A stretch of DNA of 64,000 bases. Source: a virus. The notes below the pieces were generated by a model. It did no database searches, was not told the DNA's origin, and saw nothing but the letters and a program-made list of their open reading frames with translations. The DNA is taken from IMG/VR virus record IMGVR_UViG_3300049460_000312, positions 62,001 through 126,000 of that record; one strand, written 5' to 3'. Shown here piece after piece: positions 1 to 7,976 of this stretch. Numbering within the stretch: the first letter of the stretch is position 1; each line of letters opens with the position of its first letter. A program made the translations under genes and the position numbers.

Positions 1-292
1 CACCCGTGGCCGTGACACCGACTTGACCCACCACGACGGTTAGATGTTCGCCCGGGGTCACGGGGATTTGGTTCTTCCAGCCTAGGCCACCACCACCCCC
101 TGAGGACCCCCAATGGCCTGTATCCTTGAAAGTGTTAATCCAGCCACCCCCGCCTGCACCGATACCCACCCCGCAGAGGAAGTAGACACCGCCCGGCACC
201 ACGAAGTCATACGTACCCGGCGTGGTAAAGGCCATCTGACCCGGCCCAGCCGCGACAGTCTTAGGCTTAATTGTTAAGAGCATTTCCAACAT
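1..292 (-). CDS. Glycine-rich adhesin-like protein, N-terminal part (cut by window edge)
   Basis: The first 97 residues are visible and the gene runs off the window at base 1. It starts at ATG 290-292 with the tag MLEMLL, which it shares with five other genes here. It then has FTTPGTY and a VVPGG block, runs of glycine, and IPVTPGE, the same order as the neighbouring gene at 304-1155. This suggests a tandem paralogue. Glycine-rich phage proteins of this kind are often tail-fibre tips or receptor-binding adhesins, so that role is inferred here. No enzyme motif is visible. Confidence 0.8.
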   Translation of the reverse strand, partial: MLEMLLTIKPKTVAAGPGQMAFTTPGTYDFVVPGGVYFLCGVGIGAGGGGWINTFKDTGHWGSSGGGGGLGWKNQIPVTPGEHLTVVVGQVGVTATG

Positions 293-303
293 AGCTATCC
301 TTT

Positions 304-1155
304 TTACACATCCGGCACGTAATTGGGATAAGTGCGGCCCGTACCCCAAACAATCCGGCAAGCACCGGTCTGGGCAGGATCATTGGCGAAACCCGGTCCG
401 CCTTCGCTGGCACCACCACCGTATTCACCTGAGCCGGGATACTGAGAACCAGCCCCGCCCTTAGTATTAGCGGCCGTACCTGCCCCAGCGCCATTTGAGC
501 CAGCACCCAGAATACCTACACCACCGCCGCGGCCACCGGCCCCAGAACCACCCCGTAGCACGCCAAAGCCGCCACCGCCACCGCCACCGGTGCCGTTGGC
601 ACCCGGTGTGCCTGCGACGTTAGCGCCACCGGCCCCACCATTGCCTGAATAACCACCCGCACCACAACCGCCGCCGGCATATTCCCAGTAATAGACAGCC
701 GGTGTACCTGAGTCACCGCCGCCATCGCCGATACCGCCCGCATTGGTATTCAGAATCGTGGCACTTTCTGTTTGACCGCCCCCCGTGCCGCCATTAGCTT
801 GCAGCAGCACGGTACTGCCGCGCAGAATTTTCGTAACACCGCCATTACTAGCACGACCTGATTTCACGCTGGTGCCGCGATCACCTACGATAATGGTGAG
901 CGTTTCTCCGGGCGTCACTGGAATTGAGGTTTTCCAACGCAGTGAACCGCCGTAGCCTGCCGAACCCCACCCACCGGTGGAGCCTGGGCTACGATCCCAG
1001 CTGCCGCCACCGCCACCCACCCCGACTGCTGAAATAGAAAACACACCTGCTGGCACTACCCAGGAGTACGTACCGGGTGTCGTAAAAGCCACCTGATTAT
1101 TACCAACCGTCTGGCTAGTGCCTGTACCCTTTATCTGCAATAAGGCTTCTAACAT
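304..1155 (-). CDS. Glycine-rich adhesin-like protein
   Basis: This is a protein of 283 residues if it starts at ATG 1153-1155, chosen because the protein then begins with the tag MLEALL shared with other genes in the window. A longer open frame reaches base 1311 but crosses a hairpin and looks non-coding. Residues after the tag have FTTPGTY, a VVPAGV block and then many runs of glycine with Ala, Ser and Asn, a composition typical of glycine-rich phage receptor-binding tips. It lies 11 bases upstream of a paralogue at 1-292. An adhesin role is inferred from composition and the paralogue set. Confidence 0.8.
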   Translation of the reverse strand: MLEALLQIKGTGTSQTVGNNQVAFTTPGTYSWVVPAGVFSISAVGVGGGGGSWDRSPGSTGGWGSAGYGGSLRWKTSIPVTPGETLTIIVGDRGTSVKSGRASNGGVTKILRGSTVLLQANGGTGGGQTESATILNTNAGGIGDGGGDSGTPAVYYWEYAGGGCGAGGYSGNGGAGGANVAGTPGANGTGGGGGGGFGVLRGGSGAGGRGGGVGILGAGSNGAGAGTAANTKGGAGSQYPGSGEYGGGASEGGPGFANDPAQTGACRIVWGTGRTYPNYVPDV

Positions 1156-1258
1156 TGCCGTACCCCGTTTGACTAATTCTTCGACATAGGATTTTGCGGC
1201 ATAAAGGAAAGAGAGGTGATCCCCTCCTTCCTTGTCTCCAAAAATTGACGGCATAAAA

Positions 1259-1284
1259 AGATCGAGCGGTTGCCCGCTCGATCT
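1259..1284 (-). terminator. Hairpin with TATGCCG trailer
   Basis: An 11-bp stem (AGATCGAGCGG paired with CCGCTCGATCT) is followed on the minus strand by TTTTTATGCCG. It belongs to the repeated hairpin family of this genome and lies between gene 1720-2052 and gene 304-1155. Confidence 0.7.
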
Positions 1285-1719
1285 AGTAATTGCATGATGG
1301 TGAAGCTGCACCCTGCCGCCGTAATCTCCTCGTACGTCGGGACCCTACTCGCCTATCCTGCAATCGGGGCACTCGGGAGAATGTCCTTAGGGTAGTGATC
1401 TTTTTCGCGTGGTAGCTTATCCGCCCAGGGGACGGGGTAATGCAAGGGGGTTAGGTGGCTTCGTCCTATCGCAGGATACTGCGCACCTGAACCGTACAGA
1501 TTGTCAAAGAAAGCGCTGCGTCATCCCGACGTGGGCGCTACTTGGTGGATTCTTCAGGACGTGATTGGGCTCCGGAATGATTACTTCTAAATGGCATGCC
1601 CTGCCTGCGTGTCAGTCTCGGTGTCATTGCTTTTGCTGTGTTCCCCGATGGGATTTAATCAGCCTGTGTCGACGTTTGAGACCTTACTGCGTTTCCACAT
1701 AACATACAGCGATAGGCTG
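1285..1719. other. Non-coding intergenic region
   Basis: No convincing gene is seen in either strand. A separated inverted repeat TATCCTGC (near 1353) and GCAGGATA (near 1471) could fold into a long stem. The region probably holds the 3' end of the upstream transcript and the promoter for the glycine-rich genes, but no clear promoter could be identified. Confidence 0.4.
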
Positions 1720-2052
1720 TTATTTTTTACCCTGCTCTTTCTTCATGTCCTGCAGCAGGTCATGGAGTTCCTGGGCCTGCTCCGGTGCACGCTTCTCCAT
1801 GATCTCTAGCATCAGGTCGCACATGTACGGGGGCTGGTTGATAAACTCGGTAAAGGACATGTGAAAGGCGGTGCCAATCTTCAGATCGGCAAACGCTTCC
1901 AGACGCTCGCGCAAGCGAGAGGCCACGATCGCATCTTCACACCAGTGATGTCTCACCAGCGCAAAGTGGTCGTCGGTTGCGGCCCGATGGTCGTAGATAC
2001 CATGTGACTGCTCATACCGCTCCCGCATCAAGATCTGCACATCGGTGCTCAC
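1720..2052 (-). CDS. Protein of unknown function, possible frameshift extension of the upstream gene
   Basis: This is 110 residues if it starts at GTG 2050-2052, which has only a weak AAAGG three bases upstream. The same frame stays open without ATG, GTG or TTG well past the stop of the upstream gene at 2163, and the extra codons have the coding-like third-base pattern of neighbours. It may therefore be the end of a -1 frameshift product of gene 2163-3869, with a slip at the seven-T run at 2205-2211. The C-terminal half is charged and probably helical (many E, K, Q). No known domain is recognised. Confidence 0.65.
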   Translation of the reverse strand: MSTDVQILMRERYEQSHGIYDHRAATDDHFALVRHHWCEDAIVASRLRERLEAFADLKIGTAFHMSFTEFINQPPYMCDLMLEIMEKRAPEQAQELHDLLQDMKKEQGKK

Positions 2053-2162
2053 GAACCTTTTGGGTACGCGAGCGATGTCGCCGGTATGCTCCTCGATGCG
2101 GACCTCTTCGCCGAACTTCCAATCCCCGACATGCTTGGAATTGGCGATTTCGGCTTCTGTGG

Positions 2163-3869
2163 TTAGCGGCGGCTGATGATATCGACGCGCTGCGCGAGAA
2201 GGGTAAAAAAAGTGTTCACCACATCGATCGGAATCAGGTGCGGGAAGCGGGGCAAACCCATTTCCTTGCCGCTGGTTTCCGGGATCGCAATCAGGGCACG
2301 CGTGGAGTCGTCCTTGAACTTGTTGATCGCTTCGTCCACCAGGCGGGTCGCTTCCTCATCCACCGACAGCACGTTGAGCACTTCCGCGATATCCTCACGG
2401 CTGGTGTTCTCGTTGCCTTCGATGATGATCGACTTGACCCAGGCGCCGTTGTTGCGCAGGCGCGAAGCCCGTGCGTGCGTCTCGATCATGCGGTTGCGTT
2501 CGGCTTCGTTAGGGGCGGCCTGCGTGAACGTCGAGTCCACGGTCTGCACGATACCCGCAATCCAGTGCTCGCCATCGGCGATGTAGTTGTCCACATCGGT
2601 CGAGGCCACGAGCACTTCCAGGCCCGGCTTGATTTCCACCCGACGACCGTTGGCGAGCGACGGAATGAACGTGGCCTGGTAGTCCTTCACCTGGTCCAAG
2701 GTCATCTTGCCGCGCTGACGGTTGGCCATGTGCGCCCGGTGCTTCGGCTCGAAACTGGCGTTGTCCACCCACATCAGCTTGCCCAGGTTGATCTTGGCGG
2801 AGACCGTTTGGGTATTCTCGATCCCTTCCTTGGTCACCAGCGAGCGCACGTAGTCGAAACCACGCGGCCAGATCAAACAAGCCAGGCCCCAGAACAGGAT
2901 GTTCAGATCCTGAATCTTGATCAGTGAACGCAACTCTTGATTGCTGTCCACCCGGACGCTATGCTCGTAGATGTGCTCGAAGCAGAAGTCGAGCAGCCAG
3001 CTGTTGATGTAGCTCTGCTCGTTGGAGAACACCAGGCCGAAGGTCTCGCGACCCAGCTCGATCTTCTCTTCCTGCAGACGGCGTTGCAGCTCGATGAGTG
3101 CCGACTCGGTCGGCGTGGTGAGCGTGATCCAGAAGCCCGAGTGCCACAGCGGAATCGAGACGATGCCGCCCAGTCCCATGATTGAGCGTACGCGCAGGAT
3201 ACCCTTCTCACCAGTGTAACCACCCGCGCCGGCTTCAGCGATCTTCGGGGCCGAGAAACCCAGCTTGCCCGATTCCGCTTCCAGATACTGCAGATAATTA
3301 CTGCCGTCGAAATTCACGGAAGCTTCAAAGCGACGGTCCACGTAGACACTGCGCGAAGCAGCCGCCACGATGGACTCGTTCCAGTCAGCGCCCTTGCCGG
3401 TACGCAGCGAGTTCGGCGACACAAACGCACGGATGCGCTCGTCCACCTTCTTGCCGCGCTCCGACAGGAAGAACATCACTTCGTTCTGGCCGTTCAGGTC
3501 CGTGCGCTCCGACAGAGGCACCGGTGTACTGGTGTAGTCCATCGTGAGTGTGACGCCCTTGTTCTCCGCCGGCCCGAGCGACAGGCCGTCGAAGTCGTTG
3601 TTCTCCGGCGCGCCTGGGGTGGCCAGGTTGATCGTACCACTGGTGGTCTGACCCACGAGCACCGGACGTTCTTTCTGGTCTTGCTGCGGCGCTGCGGCCG
3701 CAGCCGCAGACGTAGCCGGGGCTGCCGGAGCAACCGCCGCAGCAGCAGGCGCGACAGCCGCGGGGGCAGGCGCCCGTACGGGCGAGTTAATCGTCACCAC
3801 CGGATCTTGCGCCGGGAGTTGCGACGGATCGATCGCGGGCGGATTGCCTTGTTCGTTGTTCTCACTCAT
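2163..3869 (-). CDS. Large structural-looking protein with Ala/Pro-rich N-terminus
   Basis: This protein has 568 residues with a start at ATG 3867-3869 and an AGGAAC ribosome site. Residues 1-65 are a flexible segment rich in Ala, Pro and Val. The rest is a globular mixed domain without a recognised motif. It follows gene 3885-4685 by 15 bases and probably shares its transcript. Its size, lack of enzyme motifs and flexible N-terminus would fit a virion or nucleus-associated protein, but that is inference. A slippery T-run near its 3' end may extend it by frameshift into 1720-2052. Confidence 0.85.
   Translation of the reverse strand: MSENNEQGNPPAIDPSQLPAQDPVVTINSPVRAPAPAAVAPAAAAVAPAAPATSAAAAAAPQQDQKERPVLVGQTTSGTINLATPGAPENNDFDGLSLGPAENKGVTLTMDYTSTPVPLSERTDLNGQNEVMFFLSERGKKVDERIRAFVSPNSLRTGKGADWNESIVAAASRSVYVDRRFEASVNFDGSNYLQYLEAESGKLGFSAPKIAEAGAGGYTGEKGILRVRSIMGLGGIVSIPLWHSGFWITLTTPTESALIELQRRLQEEKIELGRETFGLVFSNEQSYINSWLLDFCFEHIYEHSVRVDSNQELRSLIKIQDLNILFWGLACLIWPRGFDYVRSLVTKEGIENTQTVSAKINLGKLMWVDNASFEPKHRAHMANRQRGKMTLDQVKDYQATFIPSLANGRRVEIKPGLEVLVASTDVDNYIADGEHWIAGIVQTVDSTFTQAAPNEAERNRMIETHARASRLRNNGAWVKSIIIEGNENTSREDIAEVLNVLSVDEEATRLVDEAINKFKDDSTRALIAIPETSGKEMGLPRFPHLIPIDVVNTFFTLLAQRVDIISRR
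2186..2211 (-). promoter_or_regulatory. Candidate -1 ribosomal frameshift site
   Basis: On the minus strand the end of gene 2163-3869 reads ACT TTT TTT ACC, so a T TTT TTT slippery heptamer sits in frame at 2205-2211. Eight bases later comes CGCG-CAG-CGCG (2186-2196), a small GC hairpin at a distance usual for stimulating structures. A slip would join the 568-residue frame to the downstream open frame and give about 716 residues. Confidence 0.4.
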
Positions 3870-3884
3870 GTTGCGAGTTCCTGG

Positions 3885-4685
3885 TTAAGCCGGTTCTGCT
3901 TCGGCTGCGGGCGCGGCGGCCTGCGGTTCTTCGGGAACGGGCACGGGATCGGCACCAGTCGTGTCGGCGACGATATTGCGGATCTTCGCGAGATTGCTCA
4001 GCAGCTTGTGGTTCAGTTCCGCGGCGAGTTCCGGGTTCGTGTCCTTCAGCTTGAGCAGTCCTTCTTGCAGCTGTTCCGAGGCATGCACGACGAGCGGCAT
4101 CAGCGCGCTATCGTAACGCTCCATAAACTGCACGTATTCCGAGAACACCGCGCAGGAGATCATCAGGTCTTCCTGGCTGATCGCGCCCTTGTCCTTGTCC
4201 TTGTGCTGGGCACGGATCTTGCCGAGTTCTTCGACGAGCTTCTTCGTGTCGTTGGTGATCGCGTGGATGTTGCGCGAGAGCAGACGCTTGTTGGTGACGT
4301 GCACCAGCAGCTCTTCTTCCTTCAGCAGCGGCACGAGAGCCAGCGACGTACGCAGCAGGTCGATACAGGCGAAGTAGATGCCGTTGACTTCGGTCCAGGC
4401 GTCGTTGGTCGCGAAGTAATGATCCGCGTGCTTTTCCCACGAACGCTTCTCGCCCTTACGGCTGCGCTGGTTGGCACCGATCGTGCCCTTGCCCATTTCC
4501 TGGACAGCGTCCGACAGCAACTTCTTGGCGCGAGGCGACGGCACCGCTGCGGCGGCCGTCATCAGTTGTCCTACCGTGGCGATGGCCGCGACGGAGTCTT
4601 GATGCTGTTCTGCTTCCTTGAGCTGAGCGGCCGGCGTCTTGGGCCACTTGATGCCCGGATTTTTGGGTCGGGAGTTCTTTGCCAT
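3885..4685 (-). CDS. Helical protein of unknown function
   Basis: This protein has 266 residues and a start at ATG 4683-4685. The N-terminus is basic (MAKNSRPKNP), the middle is predicted to be mostly helical with many Leu and charged residues, and the last 20 residues are Ala/Pro/Glu-rich. It is the first gene of a minus-strand pair with 2163-3869. The 177-base divergent gap before 4863 must hold promoters for both directions; on the minus side a CCACATTAC sequence near 4718-4730 weakly resembles the early promoter motif. No family was recognised. Confidence 0.85.
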   Translation of the reverse strand: MAKNSRPKNPGIKWPKTPAAQLKEAEQHQDSVAAIATVGQLMTAAAAVPSPRAKKLLSDAVQEMGKGTIGANQRSRKGEKRSWEKHADHYFATNDAWTEVNGIYFACIDLLRTSLALVPLLKEEELLVHVTNKRLLSRNIHAITNDTKKLVEELGKIRAQHKDKDKGAISQEDLMISCAVFSEYVQFMERYDSALMPLVVHASEQLQEGLLKLKDTNPELAAELNHKLLSNLAKIRNIVADTTGADPVPVPEEPQAAAPAAEAEPA

Positions 4686-4862
4686 GGTAGTAGTTTGGTA
4701 ATTCGGGGTGGTGATGGAACATGTAATGTGGCGAATCTTTTGATACGTCGAAAATGACGTCCGCCAAATACAGCACTACAGAATTTCAGGCAAGGTAAAT
4801 AAATACATGAAAACTATTTACCAGCGCTTCTGGGTTCTATAGAAAGACATGAGGAAGTAATA

Positions 4863-5741
4863 ATGCTCGCAATCTTGCAAGACCATCTGAGTCTGTCGGT
4901 GGCGCCCGAGTTGATGGCGCTCTATGAACGGGCCAATGACCTGTTCGACAAATACGACCTGGAGGACTACCAGCTCGGCTACGAAGACCTGCTGGTCTCG
5001 GCTGACGGAGCAGGCGACGGCGTCTCGGTGATGGATAACGACGCGATCTGGCGTCTGACCATGCAGTACCTCCAACAGATCACCACCGAGCATCAGATCA
5101 CCCTCAGTGCCGAAGCGGGTCTGCTGCAATATATTCAGGTGCTGGAGTTCGTGCGGCAGATCGAAGCCACTGAGCTGACCCAGGAGTGTCTGGATGCGCT
5201 CTCCTGTGACGAGTTCGATAACAAGGATGCCTTTGAGCGCTGCATGCTGATCGTCTCGGACATTCCCGAAGAAGAGAGCATGCTCTACATCGAATCGATT
5301 CCGGACTGCGTGATTGCGACGATGCGAGAGTATTTCTTCCGTCGCACGGAGCTGGAGATTGAAACCGAACGACTCGACCCGGCTTCCAAGGAAGTCTACC
5401 GAGAGATGGACAAGTTTGCCCGGGTGATCAAGGGCCAGGACATGCGCTGCTACAAGTACCTCTTCGATGAGGAAGGGGCGCTGAACCTGCCGTTCGAACA
5501 CCACTGGCGCGAGAATGAGCAATACCTGTTGCACCTGCCCGTGGAAGCGATGGTCTACGAGTGTATCGGTTACGCACTGATTTCCGAAGACGGTCTCAAG
5601 AACCCGCAACAGACCATCATGGACTGTGTTGGCAAAGCCGTCTCCGATCTGGAACGGGTCACTACGATCCAGTACCAGATTTCCAAAACCCTGATCGAGT
5701 ACCGGAATGAAGTCGCCTCCGGGATCGGTCTCGTTGTCTAA
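4863..5741 (+). CDS. Protein of unknown function beside an RNA polymerase gene
   Basis: This protein has 292 residues, starting at ATG 4863 with GAGGAAG seven bases upstream. It is acidic and probably all-helical (many Glu, Asp, Leu, Tyr) and has no transmembrane segment. It ends six bases before the RNA polymerase beta-prime piece at 5748, so the two are almost certainly co-translated. This context suggests a transcription or virion-polymerase role, but no motif supports it directly. Confidence 0.85.
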   Translation: MLAILQDHLSLSVAPELMALYERANDLFDKYDLEDYQLGYEDLLVSADGAGDGVSVMDNDAIWRLTMQYLQQITTEHQITLSAEAGLLQYIQVLEFVRQIEATELTQECLDALSCDEFDNKDAFERCMLIVSDIPEEESMLYIESIPDCVIATMREYFFRRTELEIETERLDPASKEVYREMDKFARVIKGQDMRCYKYLFDEEGALNLPFEHHWRENEQYLLHLPVEAMVYECIGYALISEDGLKNPQQTIMDCVGKAVSDLERVTTIQYQISKTLIEYRNEVASGIGLVV

Positions 5742-5747
5742 ACCGTC

Positions 5748-7088
5748 ATGAATAAACGTGAGTTTTATCTCCGCGCGCTCGCCAATGACGCGTATCTGGT
5801 TACGGCCTGGAATATCGCCTGTTACAGCCTGATCGCCGAAGGGCCAGAAGACTGGAAGCACAACGCCTATCCGTACCGGCTCGTGCAGTTGCCGAACTCG
5901 TACTACTTCGTTGACCCGGAGGACACCTCCAAGCTGATCCAGATTACGGACGGCATAGCGGGCAAGCCGCTCTTCGCCCGCAATGAGCTGATCGAGCTGG
6001 ATGTCGGCGAATTGCCCAACGTCTACGAAAAGGTGATTACCACCTATGGTAACGTGCTCGCGAACCAGATCGTGCTGGTGCGCGCATTCGGTGCCAAGAT
6101 CAAGTTCCAGGTCGGACGGATGAATATCCGTAAGATCGAGAAGATCATCGAGATGCGTCTGCAGGACAAGCGCGACGCCGAAGGACTGGTGGAAGCGGGT
6201 CTGGGTTCGGACGAGGGCAGTAACCTGCTCAAAGCGCCGATCTACGTCGACGAGTACCTGCGCTTCTGTGACGGCGCTTTCTCGCTCGTGGCTTACACCC
6301 AACTCTTCACGCCTGCGGACACGCGCAAGACCATGACCGCGCCACCTGGGGTCAAGGAACTGCGCGATATGCTGGTCAAGCAGAATAAGGATCACCTGCA
6401 TGACCGGGCTGTGGTGGCTGACATCGGGGAGAAGTTGCAGAAGCTGGACGCTGAGTATCTGAAGGGCGACCGCGGTGAGGACTTCCTGATCACGGGCAAG
6501 CTGCGTAAGATCGTGCGCCCGCGTCTGTTCCTGATGTATGGTGCGGAAACCGGCGTGGAAGAAAAGGTGGACGTCGACCTGATCCAGAATTCGCTCGCTG
6601 AAGGTTGGGACATCGACAAGTTCCCCTCGATGAACAACGCATTGCGGGCCGGCTCGTTTAACCGCGGCAAGCAGACCGAGCTCGGTGGGGAGGCGGTGAA
6701 GGATCTGTTCCGTGCTTCGGGTAACCTGAAGATCTCCAGTCCCGACTGTGGTTCGACAGTGGGTCTGCCGACCTATGTCGAGGAAGACCAGGCTGATCGC
6801 ATTATTGGCTTCAGCGTGATCGAAGCAGGTGGTCCGACCAAGGTCACGCAGGATAACGTGGGTAACTACCTGGGCAAGCAGATCTCGTTGCGCTCCTCGA
6901 TGACCTGCAAGAACTCGGTAACTGACTATTGCGCGGTGTGTCTGGGCGATCGTCTCGCTAATACGCCGACGGGGTTATCCATGGCGGTGGCGGACTATGG
7001 TTCAGCGTTCCTGGAAATCTATATGAGTGCGGCTCACTCCAAAGGTATTCAGGTAGCGAGGCTGGACATCAAGAAGCAGCTGATGTAA
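5748..7088 (+). CDS. RNA polymerase beta-prime-like subunit, C-terminal type (probably virion polymerase)
   Basis: This protein of 446 residues resembles the bacterial beta-prime region around the trigger loop and second zinc site. The segment near residues 300-335 (RAGSFNRGKQTELGGEA, then SPDCGS) matches the place where bacteria have the trigger region and a DCG zinc ligand. Near 389-402, MTCK and CAVCLGDR match the beta-prime CxxC and YGRDLA region. phiKZ-like phages split beta-prime into separate genes, with one set packaged in the virion and one made after infection. A second, different beta-prime-C gene lies at 21312-23342. By gene order this one is a candidate counterpart of phiKZ gp80, but that assignment is inferred. 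Confidence 0.8.
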   Translation: MNKREFYLRALANDAYLVTAWNIACYSLIAEGPEDWKHNAYPYRLVQLPNSYYFVDPEDTSKLIQITDGIAGKPLFARNELIELDVGELPNVYEKVITTYGNVLANQIVLVRAFGAKIKFQVGRMNIRKIEKIIEMRLQDKRDAEGLVEAGLGSDEGSNLLKAPIYVDEYLRFCDGAFSLVAYTQLFTPADTRKTMTAPPGVKELRDMLVKQNKDHLHDRAVVADIGEKLQKLDAEYLKGDRGEDFLITGKLRKIVRPRLFLMYGAETGVEEKVDVDLIQNSLAEGWDIDKFPSMNNALRAGSFNRGKQTELGGEAVKDLFRASGNLKISSPDCGSTVGLPTYVEEDQADRIIGFSVIEAGGPTKVTQDNVGNYLGKQISLRSSMTCKNSVTDYCAVCLGDRLANTPTGLSMAVADYGSAFLEIYMSAAHSKGIQVARLDIKKQLM

Positions 7089-7099
7089 AGCGGCATAGC

Positions 7100-7119
7100 G
7101 GACGGGCCTGGGCCCGTCC
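7100..7119 (+). terminator. Terminator after RNA polymerase gene
   Basis: A perfect 9-bp stem (GGACGGGCC and GGCCCGTCC, 2-base loop) is followed by TTTATGTCG and preceded by CGGCATA. It is a member of the repeated hairpin family. Confidence 0.85.
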
Positions 7120-7156
7120 TTTATGTCGCATTTTATGTCAAGCTGAGGAATACACT

Positions 7157-7858
7157 ATGTTAGAACTTTTATTAGCAGGGAAGGGCCAGCCTGCGCAAAT
7201 TGGTGTGCAGTATAACGGGATTATTCCGGCGGCTTCCCTCATTACGGGTTCAGCACTCTGGGCAGCCATTGGCGCCAGTGGTGGAACCGCTTTTAATGAC
7301 ACCGAAGGATGGCTCAGCTTCGTCCTCGATGGCAAGACTTTGCTAGTTGCCAAAAAAGCTTTTCGTTATAGCGTCACATGGACATCCATCTACAACGCTG
7401 GAGCAGTGTATGGACGTGATGACACGGGACCTGCCGGTCTGTCTTATGCAGGCCTGACAGCGGCGGCGCAGAACAAACGTGTCACCATTAACGGCACGAC
7501 TTACAAGGTGAGATTGCTCACCGGATCAAACACGAACCCGGCACCGAACACGACGGGGGATGCCTTGACCACCACGGCGAACTCGGAATGGGATCGTTTG
7601 ATGTATGCGGTGGCTGCTTCCCGACCGGCTATCTACACCGGTCCCGTCTTGGACAATCTCTCTGACATGGATCTGGGAATCGTCAGCAAAGATGCCGGTG
7701 AAGGCAACGGAGGTTATACCTGGTGTGTGGAACAACACGGCTATGGTGCTACGTATCGCGTCTGTCGTGGATTCTACGATGTGGGCTTTGTGTATCGTGA
7801 AACAGTGAGTTTGTCCAATATTGGCTGGGGCTGGCGTCCAGTGCTCGAAGCCATTTAA
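7157..7858 (+). CDS. Small adhesin-like protein, WRPVLE family, paralogue 1
   Basis: This protein has 233 residues, with ATG 7157 and GAGGAA as ribosome site. It begins MLELLL, the tag shared by six genes here, and ends GWGWRPVLEAI. It is related along its length to 13011-13742 and 60997-61692, sharing an SGSAL-like segment near residue 30, an NDT..WL.F block, an AG.VYG.D segment, a W.RLMY segment and the RPVLE end. It looks like a phage-specific virion or tail-tip protein with a variable middle. Function is inferred from tag sharing and paralogy. Confidence 0.85.
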   Translation: MLELLLAGKGQPAQIGVQYNGIIPAASLITGSALWAAIGASGGTAFNDTEGWLSFVLDGKTLLVAKKAFRYSVTWTSIYNAGAVYGRDDTGPAGLSYAGLTAAAQNKRVTINGTTYKVRLLTGSNTNPAPNTTGDALTTTANSEWDRLMYAVAASRPAIYTGPVLDNLSDMDLGIVSKDAGEGNGGYTWCVEQHGYGATYRVCRGFYDVGFVYRETVSLSNIGWGWRPVLEAI

Positions 7859-7866
7859 CCACACGG

Positions 7867-7888
7867 AAGCAGGACTTCGGTCCTGCTT
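7867..7888 (+). terminator. Terminator
   Basis: A 9-bp stem (AAGCAGGAC and GTCCTGCTT) with a short TTCG-containing loop is followed by TTATGCCGC. It ends gene 7157-7858 and is a member of the repeated hairpin family. Confidence 0.85.
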
Positions 7889-7915
7889 TTATGCCGCTCA
7901 GTCCTTTACGAATAC

Positions 7916-7941
7916 AAAAAAAAAAGAGGCCGAAGCCTCTT
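7916..7941 (-). terminator. Strong intrinsic terminator of the adhesin gene
   Basis: On the minus strand AAGAGGC-TTCG-GCCTCTT is followed by about ten T. A second hairpin with GCTCTCCGG arms lies just upstream at 7943-7964. Confidence 0.85.
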
Positions 7942-7976
7942 AGCTCTCCGGTTTCCCGGAGAGCGTTTAAGCCAGT

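Noticed and set aside
1977-2927. Long plus-strand frames over the genes at 2163-3869, 4818-6401 and similar
   Set aside because: They are antisense shadows of high-GC coding genes. The opposite frames have clear families or ribosome sites, and these have Arg/His-rich compositions typical of shadows.
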